Below are positions 38,912 through 46,716 of a DNA stretch of 64,000 nt, piece after piece. The number at the start of each line of letters is the position of its first letter. The first letter of the stretch is position 1. The stretch comes from Actinoplanes sp. L3-i22 (lineage in GTDB: Bacteria; Actinomycetota; Actinomycetes; Mycobacteriales; Micromonosporaceae), in contig NZ_AP024745.1 in assembly GCF_019704555.1 (NCBI RefSeq), positions 9,702,001-9,766,000 of the forward strand. The letters are read 5' to 3'. The notes below the pieces were generated by a model. It was not told where the DNA came from and did no database searches. It worked only from the letters and a program-made list of their open reading frames with translations. A program made the translations under genes and the position numbers.

Positions 38912-38950
38912 CAGTTTCTGGCCCGAATCATCGAAGCCGGCCGGCTTTAG
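38912..38950 (+). pseudogene. Fragment: last 12 codons of an ABC ATPase
   Basis: Encodes QFLARIIEAGRL and a stop, matching the end of the intact ATPase at 37602 (QFLSRIIEAGRL) in protein but with most third codon bases changed. It begins within 3 bases of the toxin fragment's broken 5' end, so it marks a recombination junction. Confidence 0.75.
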
Positions 38951-38972
38951 CGACCTGGAATGGCCTGAGCCG

Positions 38973-39377
38973 TCAGATCATTCCAGGTTCACTGCTCCCA
39001 TAAGCCCGATCCCAAGCCCGGATCCAGTAATCGGCGCGCTCCACGAGCGCCGGGAAACGCGCGGCAATCCCGGCCATCAGTGACACGATCTCGGCACGAG
39101 AATCTGCGGGGAACACGTCCTCGACCCAGAGCGCGACAGCCACGCGATATTCGTCGTCACCCCGCAGCCAGCGGCGCAACACGGGAACAACGTTCGCATC
39201 GTCATCCAGATCCCAGGAGAGCTTCGCGAACACCTCTGCCAATGCCTCAGGAGGCAGGTCGGGAAGGCGACGGTCCACCAGGAAATTCGATACGTCCTCG
39301 ACATTGATCACGACGTCCTCCGGAAGGTCCAGGAAGAAGCTTATCCGGGTTGATGGCCCCTCCGTCGTTCGCTTCAT
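38973..39377 (-). CDS. Small acidic protein, possible immunity protein
   Basis: 134 aa from the ATG at 39377, chosen because it overlaps a TAA stop in the preceding frame (TAATG); an in-frame ATG at 39389 is an alternative. Mostly alpha-helical (LPPEALAEVFAKLSWDLDDD, then DYWIRAWDRAYG) and acidic, as many cytoplasmic immunity proteins are. No family recognised. Lies between two toxin remnants. Confidence 0.6.
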   Translation of the reverse strand: MKRTTEGPSTRISFFLDLPEDVVINVEDVSNFLVDRRLPDLPPEALAEVFAKLSWDLDDDANVVPVLRRWLRGDDEYRVAVALWVEDVFPADSRAEIVSLMAGIAARFPALVERADYWIRAWDRAYGSSEPGMI

Positions 39378-39469
39378 TACTCCAAACATGTGCGCAGAAA
39401 GCAGAGGGTTTCTTCCTCCAAAATCTCAAACCCCTGGCAGGCCAGCCCTTCAGCGACACGCACATGTAC

Positions 39470-39763
39470 CTACTGACAAGATTGGAGGTTGCGCCTCGCA
39501 TCGGCAATTTTCTTTATCAGATCTGAAAGCTCTTCAGGAACATATTCTTCAATGTCAACCGCAATCTCCTCCACGAGAAGGACAGCATCGACAACATCTT
39601 CGATGCGAGTGCTTTCGTTCACGACGCCAAGTGCCGCCATAGGCGAACCCAGCGATGACTCGACACGCCCCGGGAGCGAATCGAAGAACACCGAGTCATC
39701 GGCGCAAACTATGTCAGCAAAGCGCTGGACAGCCTTCCGGAAAGCAACTTCACTCTCATTCAC
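39470..39763 (-). CDS. Small acidic protein, probably truncated by TAG
   Basis: 97 aa from a GTG at 39763 that follows GGGAGAG. Acidic and helical (RIEDVVDAVLLVEEIAVDIE, then LSDLIKKIADARRNLQSCQ). After the TAG the same frame stays open for 30 codons (VRVAEGLACQGFEILEEETL ...) and ends at the TAATG shared with the next gene, so the ancestral protein was probably about 128 aa. Immunity-like by context; family not recognised. Confidence 0.5.
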   Translation of the reverse strand: MNESEVAFRKAVQRFADIVCADDSVFFDSLPGRVESSLGSPMAALGVVNESTRIEDVVDAVLLVEEIAVDIEEYVPEELSDLIKKIADARRNLQSCQ

Positions 39764-39930
39764 TACTACTCTCCCAAAGCTTCCAACGATCAATTACTCG
39801 CAAACAACAGATGAATCACCGTCATTTCAAGTGCTTGATATCCCGACTGCCCAGACGCGCGGCGCAGAGGGCGGCCGGGAACCGAACGTGGTTGCGCTTG
39901 AGGCCACGGTCGGGCACGGAGGCATCACCG

Positions 39931-40349
39931 TCACCCCGCTGACGAATATTTGCCGCAATCCCATTGCACCAATAGAAACAATGTGTGTTTTGGGTCGCCA
40001 TCCACTGCCGTCCCACTGCCTAGCCGACATCGCAATTCGCTGACGACCATGGCCGCATACGTCAACGCAGGCACAGAAAGCTCTTCCTGGCGCTCCCCTA
40101 CCTCCACAAAGATATTTCCTGCTTTGCTCGCTACCACACTGGCAACAATAGCTGCTTCAAAACCGGAGCAGGCATTACGAAACTATCCAAACCATCTAGA
40201 GACGGCGCAGTAACGGTCCATCTCCGAAACCACCAGTCGCCACGGTTGGCCGGAATGGGCCGCGGGCTGACGCGAACGGTTTTCGCCGCCTCAATATAAA
40301 CGTTAGCATCGGGATTCGACACATAAACACCGTCATCGGGGCTCGGCAT
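39931..40349 (-). pseudogene. Frameshifted immunity-like gene
   Basis: It starts MPSPDDGVYVSNPDANVYIE at 40349, 6 bases after the stop of a toxin fragment and behind AAGGCG. The frame stops at 40131 (LLLPVW), but a neighbouring frame continues sensibly through AAIVASVVASKAGNIFVEVG and ERQEELSVPALTYAAMVVSE, so a single-base loss near 40160 is likely. AT-richer than its surroundings. The 39764-39930 gap downstream shows nothing I can support. Confidence 0.45.
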
Positions 40350-40355
40350 ATCGCC

Positions 40356-40507
40356 TTACTCTCGCCAAAATAGACCTCCATTCACCCAAGAGGCAGCACC
40401 CTTCTTAAGGGCCTCGTTCATCGAAGGATGCGCCTCTGGCTTGAAGCAGGACTCACACGGAAGCGTATTATGTACGAGCGACTTATTGACTTCAAGTGTC
40501 CGCCCGG
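40356..40507 (-). pseudogene. Toxin C-terminal fragment with PCxxC
   Basis: An open minus-strand frame of about 50 codons without a start: EVNKSLVHNTLPCESCFKPE, then HPSMNEALKKGAASWVNGGL, ending FWRE and TAA at 40356-40358. It is cut upstream where ABC transporter sequence begins. The PCESC motif is reminiscent of the second zinc motif of deaminase-fold toxins, but the matching H/C-x-E motif would lie in the lost part. Followed at once by an immunity-like gene. Confidence 0.5.
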
Positions 40508-40690
40508 CCGGCGCAGGTCGGCCAGGCCGGGAGCGCGAACTTCACGCCGTACGTCGTCGTCGCACTGCTTTTCATTCTTTTGACCCTGCCCTTGATCGTG
40601 ATCACCGACCGGGTGACGCGCGTTGCTCGACAACGGCCGCGTCCCCGAACAGGGGCCGCCCGAGCAGGTGCTGGGCGACCCCGTCGAAGC
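40508..40690 (+). pseudogene. Fused fragments of ABC permease and ATPase
   Basis: Bases 40513-40617 are nearly identical to the intact permease end (36724-36826: QAGSANFTPYVV to VITDRV) and 40628-40690 to the ATPase end (37490-37556: LDNGRV to GDPxEA), with everything between deleted. This is a recent internal duplicate of the operon at 35.1-37.6 kb, or a conversion product. The ATPase part stops exactly where the 38912 fragment resumes. Confidence 0.8.
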
Positions 40691-40727
40691 GCTCAGCGTG
40701 CCTTTGGGGACAGCCGGCCTTTGCGGA

Positions 40728-41471
40728 TCAGCACGGCCCGCCGCAGGCCATCACGCGCAGGCGGTCGGCCGGGCCGTTCCAGACGTCCTGGTCGCCGGGG
40801 AACGGCGTCTGCTTGTCCGACCACTGCCAGAACGAGTAGGTGGACCAGCCGGCCGGCACCGAGCTCGGTTTCCGGACGCCGAACTCGGCCAGCCACAGCG
40901 GGCTGGTCGAGCCGAACGCCGTGCTCCGCCCGGTGCAGGTGTTCCACCAGTTCGTCCGGGTGTAGATCACCGGCCGGCGTCCGGTCCGGGCCTGGTAGCG
41001 GTTGCTGAAGTCGCGGATCCAGTTGACCATGGGCGTGCCGCGCATCCCGTAGCACTGGTCGGGCCGACCCGGGTAGCCCTCCAGATCCACCGCGCCGGGC
41101 AGGGTCCGGCCGTCCCGGCTCCAGCCCCCACCGTGATCGACGAAGAAGTCGGCCTGGCGGGCGCCCCCACTCGTGGGGCTCGGAATGGCGAAGTGATAGG
41201 CGCCGCGGATCAATCCGGCCTGGTAGGCCCCGTTGTACTGACGGGCGAAGTTCGGATTGGTCCGGCTGCTGAGGCCCTCGGTCGCCTTCACATAGGCGAA
41301 CCGGCCACCCTGCTGGAAGACGCGAGGCCAGAAATTGTCGCCCGACTGCCAGCCGGAGACGTCCAGACCCGGTGGGCCGGCCGGTGCGGCGAGAGCGGGC
41401 ACCGCCGGGAACAGGGTGACACCGGCGGCGAGAGCGACGAGGGCGGCGTGGAGACGGCGGATCGATCGCAT
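40728..41471 (-). CDS. Secreted GH25 lysozyme
   Basis: 247 aa. A Sec signal peptide (RRLHAALVALAAGVTLFPAV, cleavage near ALA-AP) is followed by a GH25 muramidase domain: GLDVSGWQSGDNFW (catalytic Asp), FAYVKATEGLSSRTNPNF, PGAVDLEGYPG (catalytic Glu region), PVIYTRTNWWNTCTG and the C-terminal WQWSDKQTPFPGDQD. Hydrolyses peptidoglycan. The ATG at 41471 is favoured because GGGGAG lies just upstream. Its promoter side faces the rib operon end. Confidence 0.93.
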   Translation of the reverse strand: MRSIRRLHAALVALAAGVTLFPAVPALAAPAGPPGLDVSGWQSGDNFWPRVFQQGGRFAYVKATEGLSSRTNPNFARQYNGAYQAGLIRGAYHFAIPSPTSGGARQADFFVDHGGGWSRDGRTLPGAVDLEGYPGRPDQCYGMRGTPMVNWIRDFSNRYQARTGRRPVIYTRTNWWNTCTGRSTAFGSTSPLWLAEFGVRKPSSVPAGWSTYSFWQWSDKQTPFPGDQDVWNGPADRLRVMACGGPC

Positions 41472-41594
41472 GGTTCTCCCCATCGAGAGTTCATCGGGTG
41501 ATTCCGCCGGCCGGGTCGGATGCCGATGACGCTATCCCGGGAAAAATGTGAGACCAGATCCCTACTTCGTACGGATTACCCGTTCTGAACGAGA

Positions 41595-41627
41595 AAGGGC
41601 CGATCATCCGTACGATGATCGGCCCTT
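41595..41627 (-). terminator. Terminator of the rib operon
   Basis: A 13-bp perfect stem (AAGGGCCGATCAT with ATGATCGGCCCTT), 7-base loop, then TTCTCGTTC on the minus strand; 11 bases after the ribH stop. Confidence 0.9.
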
Positions 41628-41638
41628 ACCGGAACTTC

Positions 41639-42115
41639 TCAGTACTTCTGGACCTCGCGGATGGCGAGCGCCGCGTCCAGGACGGCGACCGTGCTCTGCC
41701 AGCCCTTGTCCTCGATCGAGTCCTCCAGGCCGGCCCGGTCGCGGGCCTGCCCGAGGCTGTGCACGGTGAGCACGCCGTGCGCGACCGGGGTCTCCGCGTC
41801 CAGCGCGACCCGGGTCAGGCCGGCCGTGACCGCGTCGCACACGTACTCGAAGTGCTGGGTCTCGCCCTTGATCACGACGCCGAGCGCGACCACCGCGTCG
41901 CACTTCTTCGCCAGCGCCTGAGCGACCACCGGCAGCTCCACCGAGCCGGCCACCCGGGCCACGATGACGTCGGTCACGCCGCACGCCTCGGCGGCCGCCG
42001 TGGCCCGCGAGATCATGTGGTCGACCAGGTCGTTGTGCCAGCGCGAACCGACGATGCCGAGCCGCAGCCCGGCCGCGTCGACGGGCTGGGTGTGTGGATC
42101 ACCGAAGCCGGCCAT
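41639..42115 (-). CDS. ribH: 6,7-dimethyl-8-ribityllumazine synthase
   Basis: 158 aa; penultimate riboflavin step, forming an icosahedral or pentameric assembly. Motifs are GIVGSRWHNDLVDHM, VARVAGSVELPVVAQALA, VVALGVVIKGETQHFEYVCD (catalytic His in the H-F-E-Y stretch) and PVAHGVLTV. Last gene of the rib operon, 46 bases after ribAB and ending at a strong terminator. Confidence 0.97.
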   Translation of the reverse strand: MAGFGDPHTQPVDAAGLRLGIVGSRWHNDLVDHMISRATAAAEACGVTDVIVARVAGSVELPVVAQALAKKCDAVVALGVVIKGETQHFEYVCDAVTAGLTRVALDAETPVAHGVLTVHSLGQARDRAGLEDSIEDKGWQSTVAVLDAALAIREVQKY

Positions 42116-42161
42116 CAGAGTCCCCCTTTGTCGTCATCATCGTCTTCCGAACCGGTCCCGG

Positions 42162-43370
42162 TCAGCCCAACGCCTCGAACAGGTGGCCCATCCGGTCCCG
42201 CTTGGTCCGCAGGTAGCGCACGTTCTCCGGGTGCAGGCGAACCGGCAGCGCCTCGCGGCCGGTGACCCGCAGGCCGTAGCCCTCCAAGCCGGCCCGCTTC
42301 GCCGGGTTGTTGGTGAGCAGGCGCATCGAGCGGACGCCCAGGTCGTACAGGATCTGGGCGCCGATGCCGTAGTCCCGCGCGTCGGCCGGCAGGCCGAGTT
42401 CCAGGTTCGCGTCGACGGTGTCGAAGCCGCGGTCCTGCAACTGGTACGCCTGCAGCTTGTGCAGCAGGCCGATCCCCCGGCCCTCGTGCCCGCGCATGTA
42501 GAGCACCACGCCCCGGCCGGCCGCGGCCACCCGCTCCAGCGCGGCGTCCAGCTGCGGGCCGCAGTCGCAGCGACGGGAGCCGAAGACATCCCCGGTCAGG
42601 CACTCGGAGTGCACCCGGACCAGCACATCCTCCCCGTCCGAGAGGTCGCCGTAGACCAGCGCGACGTGCTCGCCGTGGTCCGCCTCGGTGCGGTAGCCGA
42701 CCGCGGTGAAGACGCCGTGCTCGGTCGGCATGGTGGTCTCCACCACCCGCTCGACCTGCTTGCCGTCCTTCTCCCGCAGGTAGGCGACCAGGTCGGCGAT
42801 GGTGACCAGGACCAGGTCGTGCTCGATCGCGAACTTCTCCAGGTCGGGGCGGCGCTGCATGGTGCCGTCGTCGTTGACCATCTCGCAGAGCGCGCCGGAC
42901 GGGCTGCACCCGGCCAGCACGGCCAGGTCGATCGCGGCCTCGGTGTGCCCGGGGCGGCGCAGCACCCCGCCGGCCTTGGCGCGCAGCGGCACGACGTGCC
43001 CGGGACGCGACAGGTCGGCGGGCTGGGTGGTGGCCGAGCCGAGCAGGCTGATCGTCCGGGCGCGGTCGGCGGCCGAGATGCCGGTGCTCACACCGTGCCG
43101 GGCGTCGACGGCCACGGCGTACGCGGTGCCCTTCTTGTCCTGGTTGGTGTGGTACATCGGGGGCAGGTCCAGCCGGTCGGCCTCCGACTCGGTGATCGCC
43201 ACGCAGATGTAACCCGAGGTGTAGCGGACCATGAAGGCCACCATCTCGGGCGTGGCGTGCTCCGCGGCGAAGATGAGGTCGCCCTCGTTCTCCCGGTCCT
43301 CGTCGTCCACCACGATCACCGGCCGACCGGCCTTGATCTCGGCGATCGCGCGCTCGATGCTCTCAGACAT
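42162..43370 (-). CDS. ribBA: 3,4-DHBP synthase / GTP cyclohydrolase II
   Basis: A 402 aa fusion supplying both riboflavin precursors. The N-terminal DHBP synthase has [26 protein letters not shown] and [27 protein letters not shown]. The C-terminal cyclohydrolase II has the zinc cysteines [15 protein letters not shown], then [12 protein letters not shown] and [15 protein letters not shown]. The ATG start lies inside the last 8 bases of ribE. Second-last gene of the operon. Confidence 0.97.
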   Translation of the reverse strand: MSESIERAIAEIKAGRPVIVVDDEDRENEGDLIFAAEHATPEMVAFMVRYTSGYICVAITESEADRLDLPPMYHTNQDKKGTAYAVAVDARHGVSTGISAADRARTISLLGSATTQPADLSRPGHVVPLRAKAGGVLRRPGHTEAAIDLAVLAGCSPSGALCEMVNDDGTMQRRPDLEKFAIEHDLVLVTIADLVAYLREKDGKQVERVVETTMPTEHGVFTAVGYRTEADHGEHVALVYGDLSDGEDVLVRVHSECLTGDVFGSRRCDCGPQLDAALERVAAAGRGVVLYMRGHEGRGIGLLHKLQAYQLQDRGFDTVDANLELGLPADARDYGIGAQILYDLGVRSMRLLTNNPAKRAGLEGYGLRVTGREALPVRLHPENVRYLRTKRDRMGHLFEALG

Positions 43371-43962
43371 TGCGGCTCCCCAGCATCTTCTCGACGTACT
43401 TGGCGATCACGTCGACCTCGAGGTTGACCGGTTCGCCGATGGCCTTGCTGCCCAGCACCGTGTGCTTGGAGGTGGCCGGGATCATCCCGACCGAGAACGT
43501 GTCGTCGGTGACCGCCATGACGGTCAGCGACACCCCGTCCACCGTGATCGAACCCTTCTCCACGACATATCGGGCCAGATCGGCGGGGAGTGAGAAGGTC
43601 ACCACCTCCCACTGATCGGCCGGCTCGCGGCCGACCACCTTCGCCACCCCGTCCACGTGGCCCTGCACCAGGTGACCGCCGAGGCGGCTGCCCAGGGCGG
43701 CGGCCCGCTCCAGGTTGACGTTGCTGCCGACGGTCAGCGCGCCCAGCGAGGAGCGGCGCAGCGTCTCACCCATCACGTCGGCGGTGAACACCCCGTCGAC
43801 GTTGTCGATGACGGTGAGACAGACGCCGTTGACGGAGATCGAGTCGCCATCGCCCGCGTCCGAGGTGACCAGTGGCCCCCGGACGGCGATGACGGCGGAG
43901 TCCTCGGCGCCCTCGGTGAGACGGACGATCTCCCCGAGTTCTTCGACGATGCCGGTGAACAT
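43363..43962 (-). CDS. ribE: Riboflavin synthase alpha chain
   Basis: Dismutates lumazine to riboflavin. The 199 aa protein has two internally similar barrels: [11 protein letters not shown] with [15 protein letters not shown], and [19 protein letters not shown] with [20 protein letters not shown]. The ATG is 3 bases after the ribD stop; the end overlaps ribBA by 8 bases. Some nomenclatures call it ribC. Confidence 0.96.
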   Translation of the reverse strand: MFTGIVEELGEIVRLTEGAEDSAVIAVRGPLVTSDAGDGDSISVNGVCLTVIDNVDGVFTADVMGETLRRSSLGALTVGSNVNLERAAALGSRLGGHLVQGHVDGVAKVVGREPADQWEVVTFSLPADLARYVVEKGSITVDGVSLTVMAVTDDTFSVGMIPATSKHTVLGSKAIGEPVNLEVDVIAKYVEKMLGSRNV

Positions 43963-43965
43963 TCC

Positions 43966-45024
43966 TCAGTTCTCCTTAGCGGGACGCAACGAAGCGGTGA
44001 AGCGCAGGTCGCCCCCGATCTGCGCGATGTCGGTGAAGTCGAGCTCCAGGGCGTCGGCGATGGTGCCGATCCCCGCGTCGACCAGGGCGGGACGGCCGGC
44101 GCCGAGCAGTTTCGGCGCGACGTAGCCGATCACCCGGTCGACCAGGCCGGCCGCGAGGAACGCGCCGGCCAGCGTCGGGCCGCCCTCCAGCAGGACGTTG
44201 CGGATGCCCCGCGCGTAGAGCTCGGTGAGCACGGCGTTCAGGTCGACCCGGCCGTCCGGCCCCTGACCGGCCTCGGCCGCGGTGACGATCCAGGTGGGTG
44301 CGGCGGCGTCACGGACGCGGGCGTTCTCCGGGGTACGCCCCCGCGAGTCGACGACCACCCGCAGCGGCTGCTTGATCGCGAGCGACCCGTCCCGCAGGTC
44401 CCGGACGGTGAGCTGCGGGTCGTCGGCGAGCACCGTGCCGACGCCGGCCACGATCGCGTCCACCGTGCTGCGCAGCTCGTGCACGTCGAAGCGGGACTCG
44501 GCCGAGCTGACCCACTGGCTCGTCCCGTCCGCGGCGGCCGAGCGACCGTCCAGCGTGGCGGCGAACTTCCAGGTCACGAACGGTCGGGCCCGGCGCACGG
44601 CGGTCAGCCAGGCGATGTTGCCCAGCTCCGCCTCGGCGCGGCGCACCCCGGTCTCGACCTGGAGGCCGGCCGCGCGCAGGGTGGCGGCGCCGCCGGAGGC
44701 CACCGGGTTCGGATCGTCGACGGCGATCACCACCCGGCGCAGGCCGGCCTGGATCAGCGCCTCCGAGCACGGGCCGGTGCGGCCGGTGTGGTTGCAGGGT
44801 TCGAGGGTGACCACGCAGACCCCGCCGCGGGCCCGCTCGCCGGCCTGGGCGAGCGCGACGATCTCGGCGTGCGGGCCGCCCGCGTAGGCGTGGAAGCCCT
44901 CGCCGACGATCTCGCCGTCGGCGCTGAGCAGCAGGCAGCCGACCACCGGGTTCGGGCTGGTCGTGCCGAGGCCACGGCCGGCCTGCGCGATCGCGCGGCG
45001 CATCGCCTCGTCCTCGGTCACCAT
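43966..45024 (-). CDS. ribD: Bifunctional deaminase/reductase RibD
   Basis: 352 aa from the ATG at 45024. The N-terminal pyrimidine deaminase has HAEIVALAQAGERARGG and the zinc motif LEPCNHTGRTGPCSEALI; the C-terminal reductase has PFVTWKFAATLDGRSAAADG and LLEGGPTLAGAFLAAGLVD. An in-frame GTG at 45081 would add 19 residues but lies in the leader before a hairpin and has no ribosome site. First gene of the operon, downstream of the FMN riboswitch. Confidence 0.94.
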   Translation of the reverse strand: MVTEDEAMRRAIAQAGRGLGTTSPNPVVGCLLLSADGEIVGEGFHAYAGGPHAEIVALAQAGERARGGVCVVTLEPCNHTGRTGPCSEALIQAGLRRVVIAVDDPNPVASGGAATLRAAGLQVETGVRRAEAELGNIAWLTAVRRARPFVTWKFAATLDGRSAAADGTSQWVSSAESRFDVHELRSTVDAIVAGVGTVLADDPQLTVRDLRDGSLAIKQPLRVVVDSRGRTPENARVRDAAAPTWIVTAAEAGQGPDGRVDLNAVLTELYARGIRNVLLEGGPTLAGAFLAAGLVDRVIGYVAPKLLGAGRPALVDAGIGTIADALELDFTDIAQIGGDLRFTASLRPAKEN

Positions 45025-45038
45025 CGGCGTGCCGTCCT

Positions 45039-45060
45039 CTCGCGTGGTGCGCCACGCGAG
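45039..45060 (-). promoter_or_regulatory. Hairpin at the ribD ribosome binding site
   Basis: CTCGCGTGG-CGCA-CCACGCGAG, a perfect 9-bp stem read on the minus strand; its right arm runs straight into AGGAC, the likely ribD Shine-Dalgarno. It could be the sequestering part of the riboswitch's expression platform, meaning control of translation rather than termination. Confidence 0.5.
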
Positions 45061-45219
45061 GGAAACGCGCGGCCGGTTCACGCGCGACGAGCTTGAGGGG
45101 AGAAACGCCAGGAATCGGACACGGAGGGCACGCTTCGCGCACCCGGCTGGATGCGGCCCTCACATACCGAGGACGCACCCCGGATGCACCCCTGTCGAGG
45201 GCACACCCGTCCGATTCCG

Positions 45220-45393
45220 CGCGCTGTCTCCCATCCGGACTGTCTGACCGGGCTTACGCCTGATCAACCGTCGGCCCTGGAGTCTCACCAGGTCCACCGG
45301 CCGCCGTTGGTGCAGCGTCCGGGTCGCGGGCTTACCGCTGCTCACGCAGCAGATCACCGCCGGTTCGGAATTTCACCGAGTCCCGCCAGCGCG
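45220..45393 (-). promoter_or_regulatory. FMN riboswitch (RFN element)
   Basis: Minus strand shows the conserved RFN blocks in order: TCGGTGAAATTCCGAACCGG CGGT, AAGCCCGCGACC, CTGGTGAGACTCCAGGGCCG ACGGTT, AGCCCGG and AGTCCGGATGGGAGA. Outer arms CGCGCTG (45387-45393) and CAGCGCG (45220-45226) close P1. It sits 195 bases before ribD and senses FMN to reduce rib operon expression. Confidence 0.95.
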
Positions 45394-45455
45394 TGGTGGG
45401 TTACCCCCGAGTCTTGCACGCGATTCCGGTTTTGCCACCCCACGCGTCAGGGATC

Positions 45456-46637
45456 TCACAACGGCTTACCGACCATCGCTCCGACCAGGGCCGCGGCGTG
45501 CTCGACCTCGTCCTCGGTGTTGTAGTAGTGCGGCGAGAAGCGGATCAGCGGCGGCGGGTTCCGGTCCTCGGTGTCGAACTGCTGGTGTCCCGGGACGGTC
45601 ACGGTCACGTTCACGCCGGAGGCCGCCAGCCGGGCCACCACCTGCTCGGACTCCACCCCCTCGACGGTCGCGGTGACGATCGCGCACTGCCGGCTGCCGA
45701 GGTCGTGGAGGGTCACGCCCGGCAGGTCCTCGAGCACCCCGCGCATCCGGTCGCCGAGCTCCGCGTTGCGCTTGCCGATCTCGTCCAGCCCCAGGTTGAG
45801 CGCCTGATCGACGGCCGCGCCCAGGCCGAGCACCGCGGCGTAGTTCATCTCCCAGGTGGCGAACCGCTGCGCGCCGGGCACCCAGTCGAAGCCGCGCGCA
45901 CCGTCCCAGTCCGCCGACTCGATCTCCACGACGTGCGGGTCGAGCCGCTCCAGGATCCCGTCGCGCACCCAGAGGAAGCCGGTGCCGCGCGGCCCGCGCA
46001 GGAACTTGCGCCCGGTGCCGCAGAGGAAGTCGCAGCCGATCTCGGCGACGTCGACCGGGAACTGGCCGGCCGACTGGGTGGCGTCCAGCAGGTAGGGCAC
46101 GCCGGCGGCGCGGGCCACCCGGCCGATCGCGGCGGCCGGGTTGACCAGGCCACCCGCGGTCGGCACGTGGGTCACCCCGATCAGCCGGGTGCGCTCGTCG
46201 ATCAGCTCGGCGAGCGCGTGCGTGTCGAGCTGGCCGTGCTCGTCGTTCGGCACCACCACGATCTCGGCGCCCACCCGACGGGCCGCCTGCAGGTAGGCGA
46301 GCACGTTGCTGCCGTACTCGTTGCGGCCGGTCAGCACCCGGTCGCCGGCCTTCAGCGGCACCGAGTAGAACGCGGCCTGCCAGGCATGTGTCGCGTTGTC
46401 GAAGAGCGCGATCTCGTCGGCCCGGCCGCCGAGCAGCTCGGCCAGCCCGGCGTAGACCGCGGCGACCCGGCCCGCCGTCGCGCCGGCCGCCTCGTAGCCG
46501 CCGATCTCGGCCTCCAGCCGCAGATGCTCGACGACCGTGTCCAGGGTGGCCTGCGACATCAGGCCCGCGCCCGCGTTGTTCAGGTGGATCCGGTGCCGGC
46601 AACCGGGGGTGCCGGCCCGAAGCGCGTCGACGTCCAT
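45456..46637 (-). CDS. Class V PLP-dependent enzyme, EgtE-like
   Basis: 393 aa. Class V aminotransferase/cysteine desulfurase fold: IHLNNAGAGLMSQATLDTVV, LEAEIGGYEAAGATAGRVAA, PYLLDATQSAGQFPVDVAEI (Asp pairing with the pyridine nitrogen) and CGTGRKFLRGPRGTGFLWV with the Schiff-base lysine. The N-terminal EAEIGGYEAA block and overall layout resemble mycobacterial EgtE, the C-S lyase that finishes ergothioneine, which is missing from the egt operon here. An isopenicillin N epimerase-like role is equally possible. Start at the ATG after CGGGGG. Divergent from the TetR gene. Confidence 0.85.
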   Translation of the reverse strand: MDVDALRAGTPGCRHRIHLNNAGAGLMSQATLDTVVEHLRLEAEIGGYEAAGATAGRVAAVYAGLAELLGGRADEIALFDNATHAWQAAFYSVPLKAGDRVLTGRNEYGSNVLAYLQAARRVGAEIVVVPNDEHGQLDTHALAELIDERTRLIGVTHVPTAGGLVNPAAAIGRVARAAGVPYLLDATQSAGQFPVDVAEIGCDFLCGTGRKFLRGPRGTGFLWVRDGILERLDPHVVEIESADWDGARGFDWVPGAQRFATWEMNYAAVLGLGAAVDQALNLGLDEIGKRNAELGDRMRGVLEDLPGVTLHDLGSRQCAIVTATVEGVESEQVVARLAASGVNVTVTVPGHQQFDTEDRNPPPLIRFSPHYYNTEDEVEHAAALVGAMVGKPL

Positions 46638-46678
46638 GCCCCCGAGAATTTCAGACCGGCGGCCTCCGCGCACCTGCC

Positions 46679-46716
46679 GTAGACAGTGTCTACGCGCTCT
46701 GATAGACACTGTCTAT
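46679..46716. promoter_or_regulatory. Twin palindromic operators of the TetR gene
   Basis: GTAGACAGTGTCTAC (46679-46693) and ATAGACACTGTCTAT (46702-46716) are perfect 7+1+7 palindromes, 23 bases centre to centre. The second includes the first two bases of the TetR start codon. They also lie about 40 bases before the divergent PLP enzyme, so both directions could be repressed. Confidence 0.85.
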
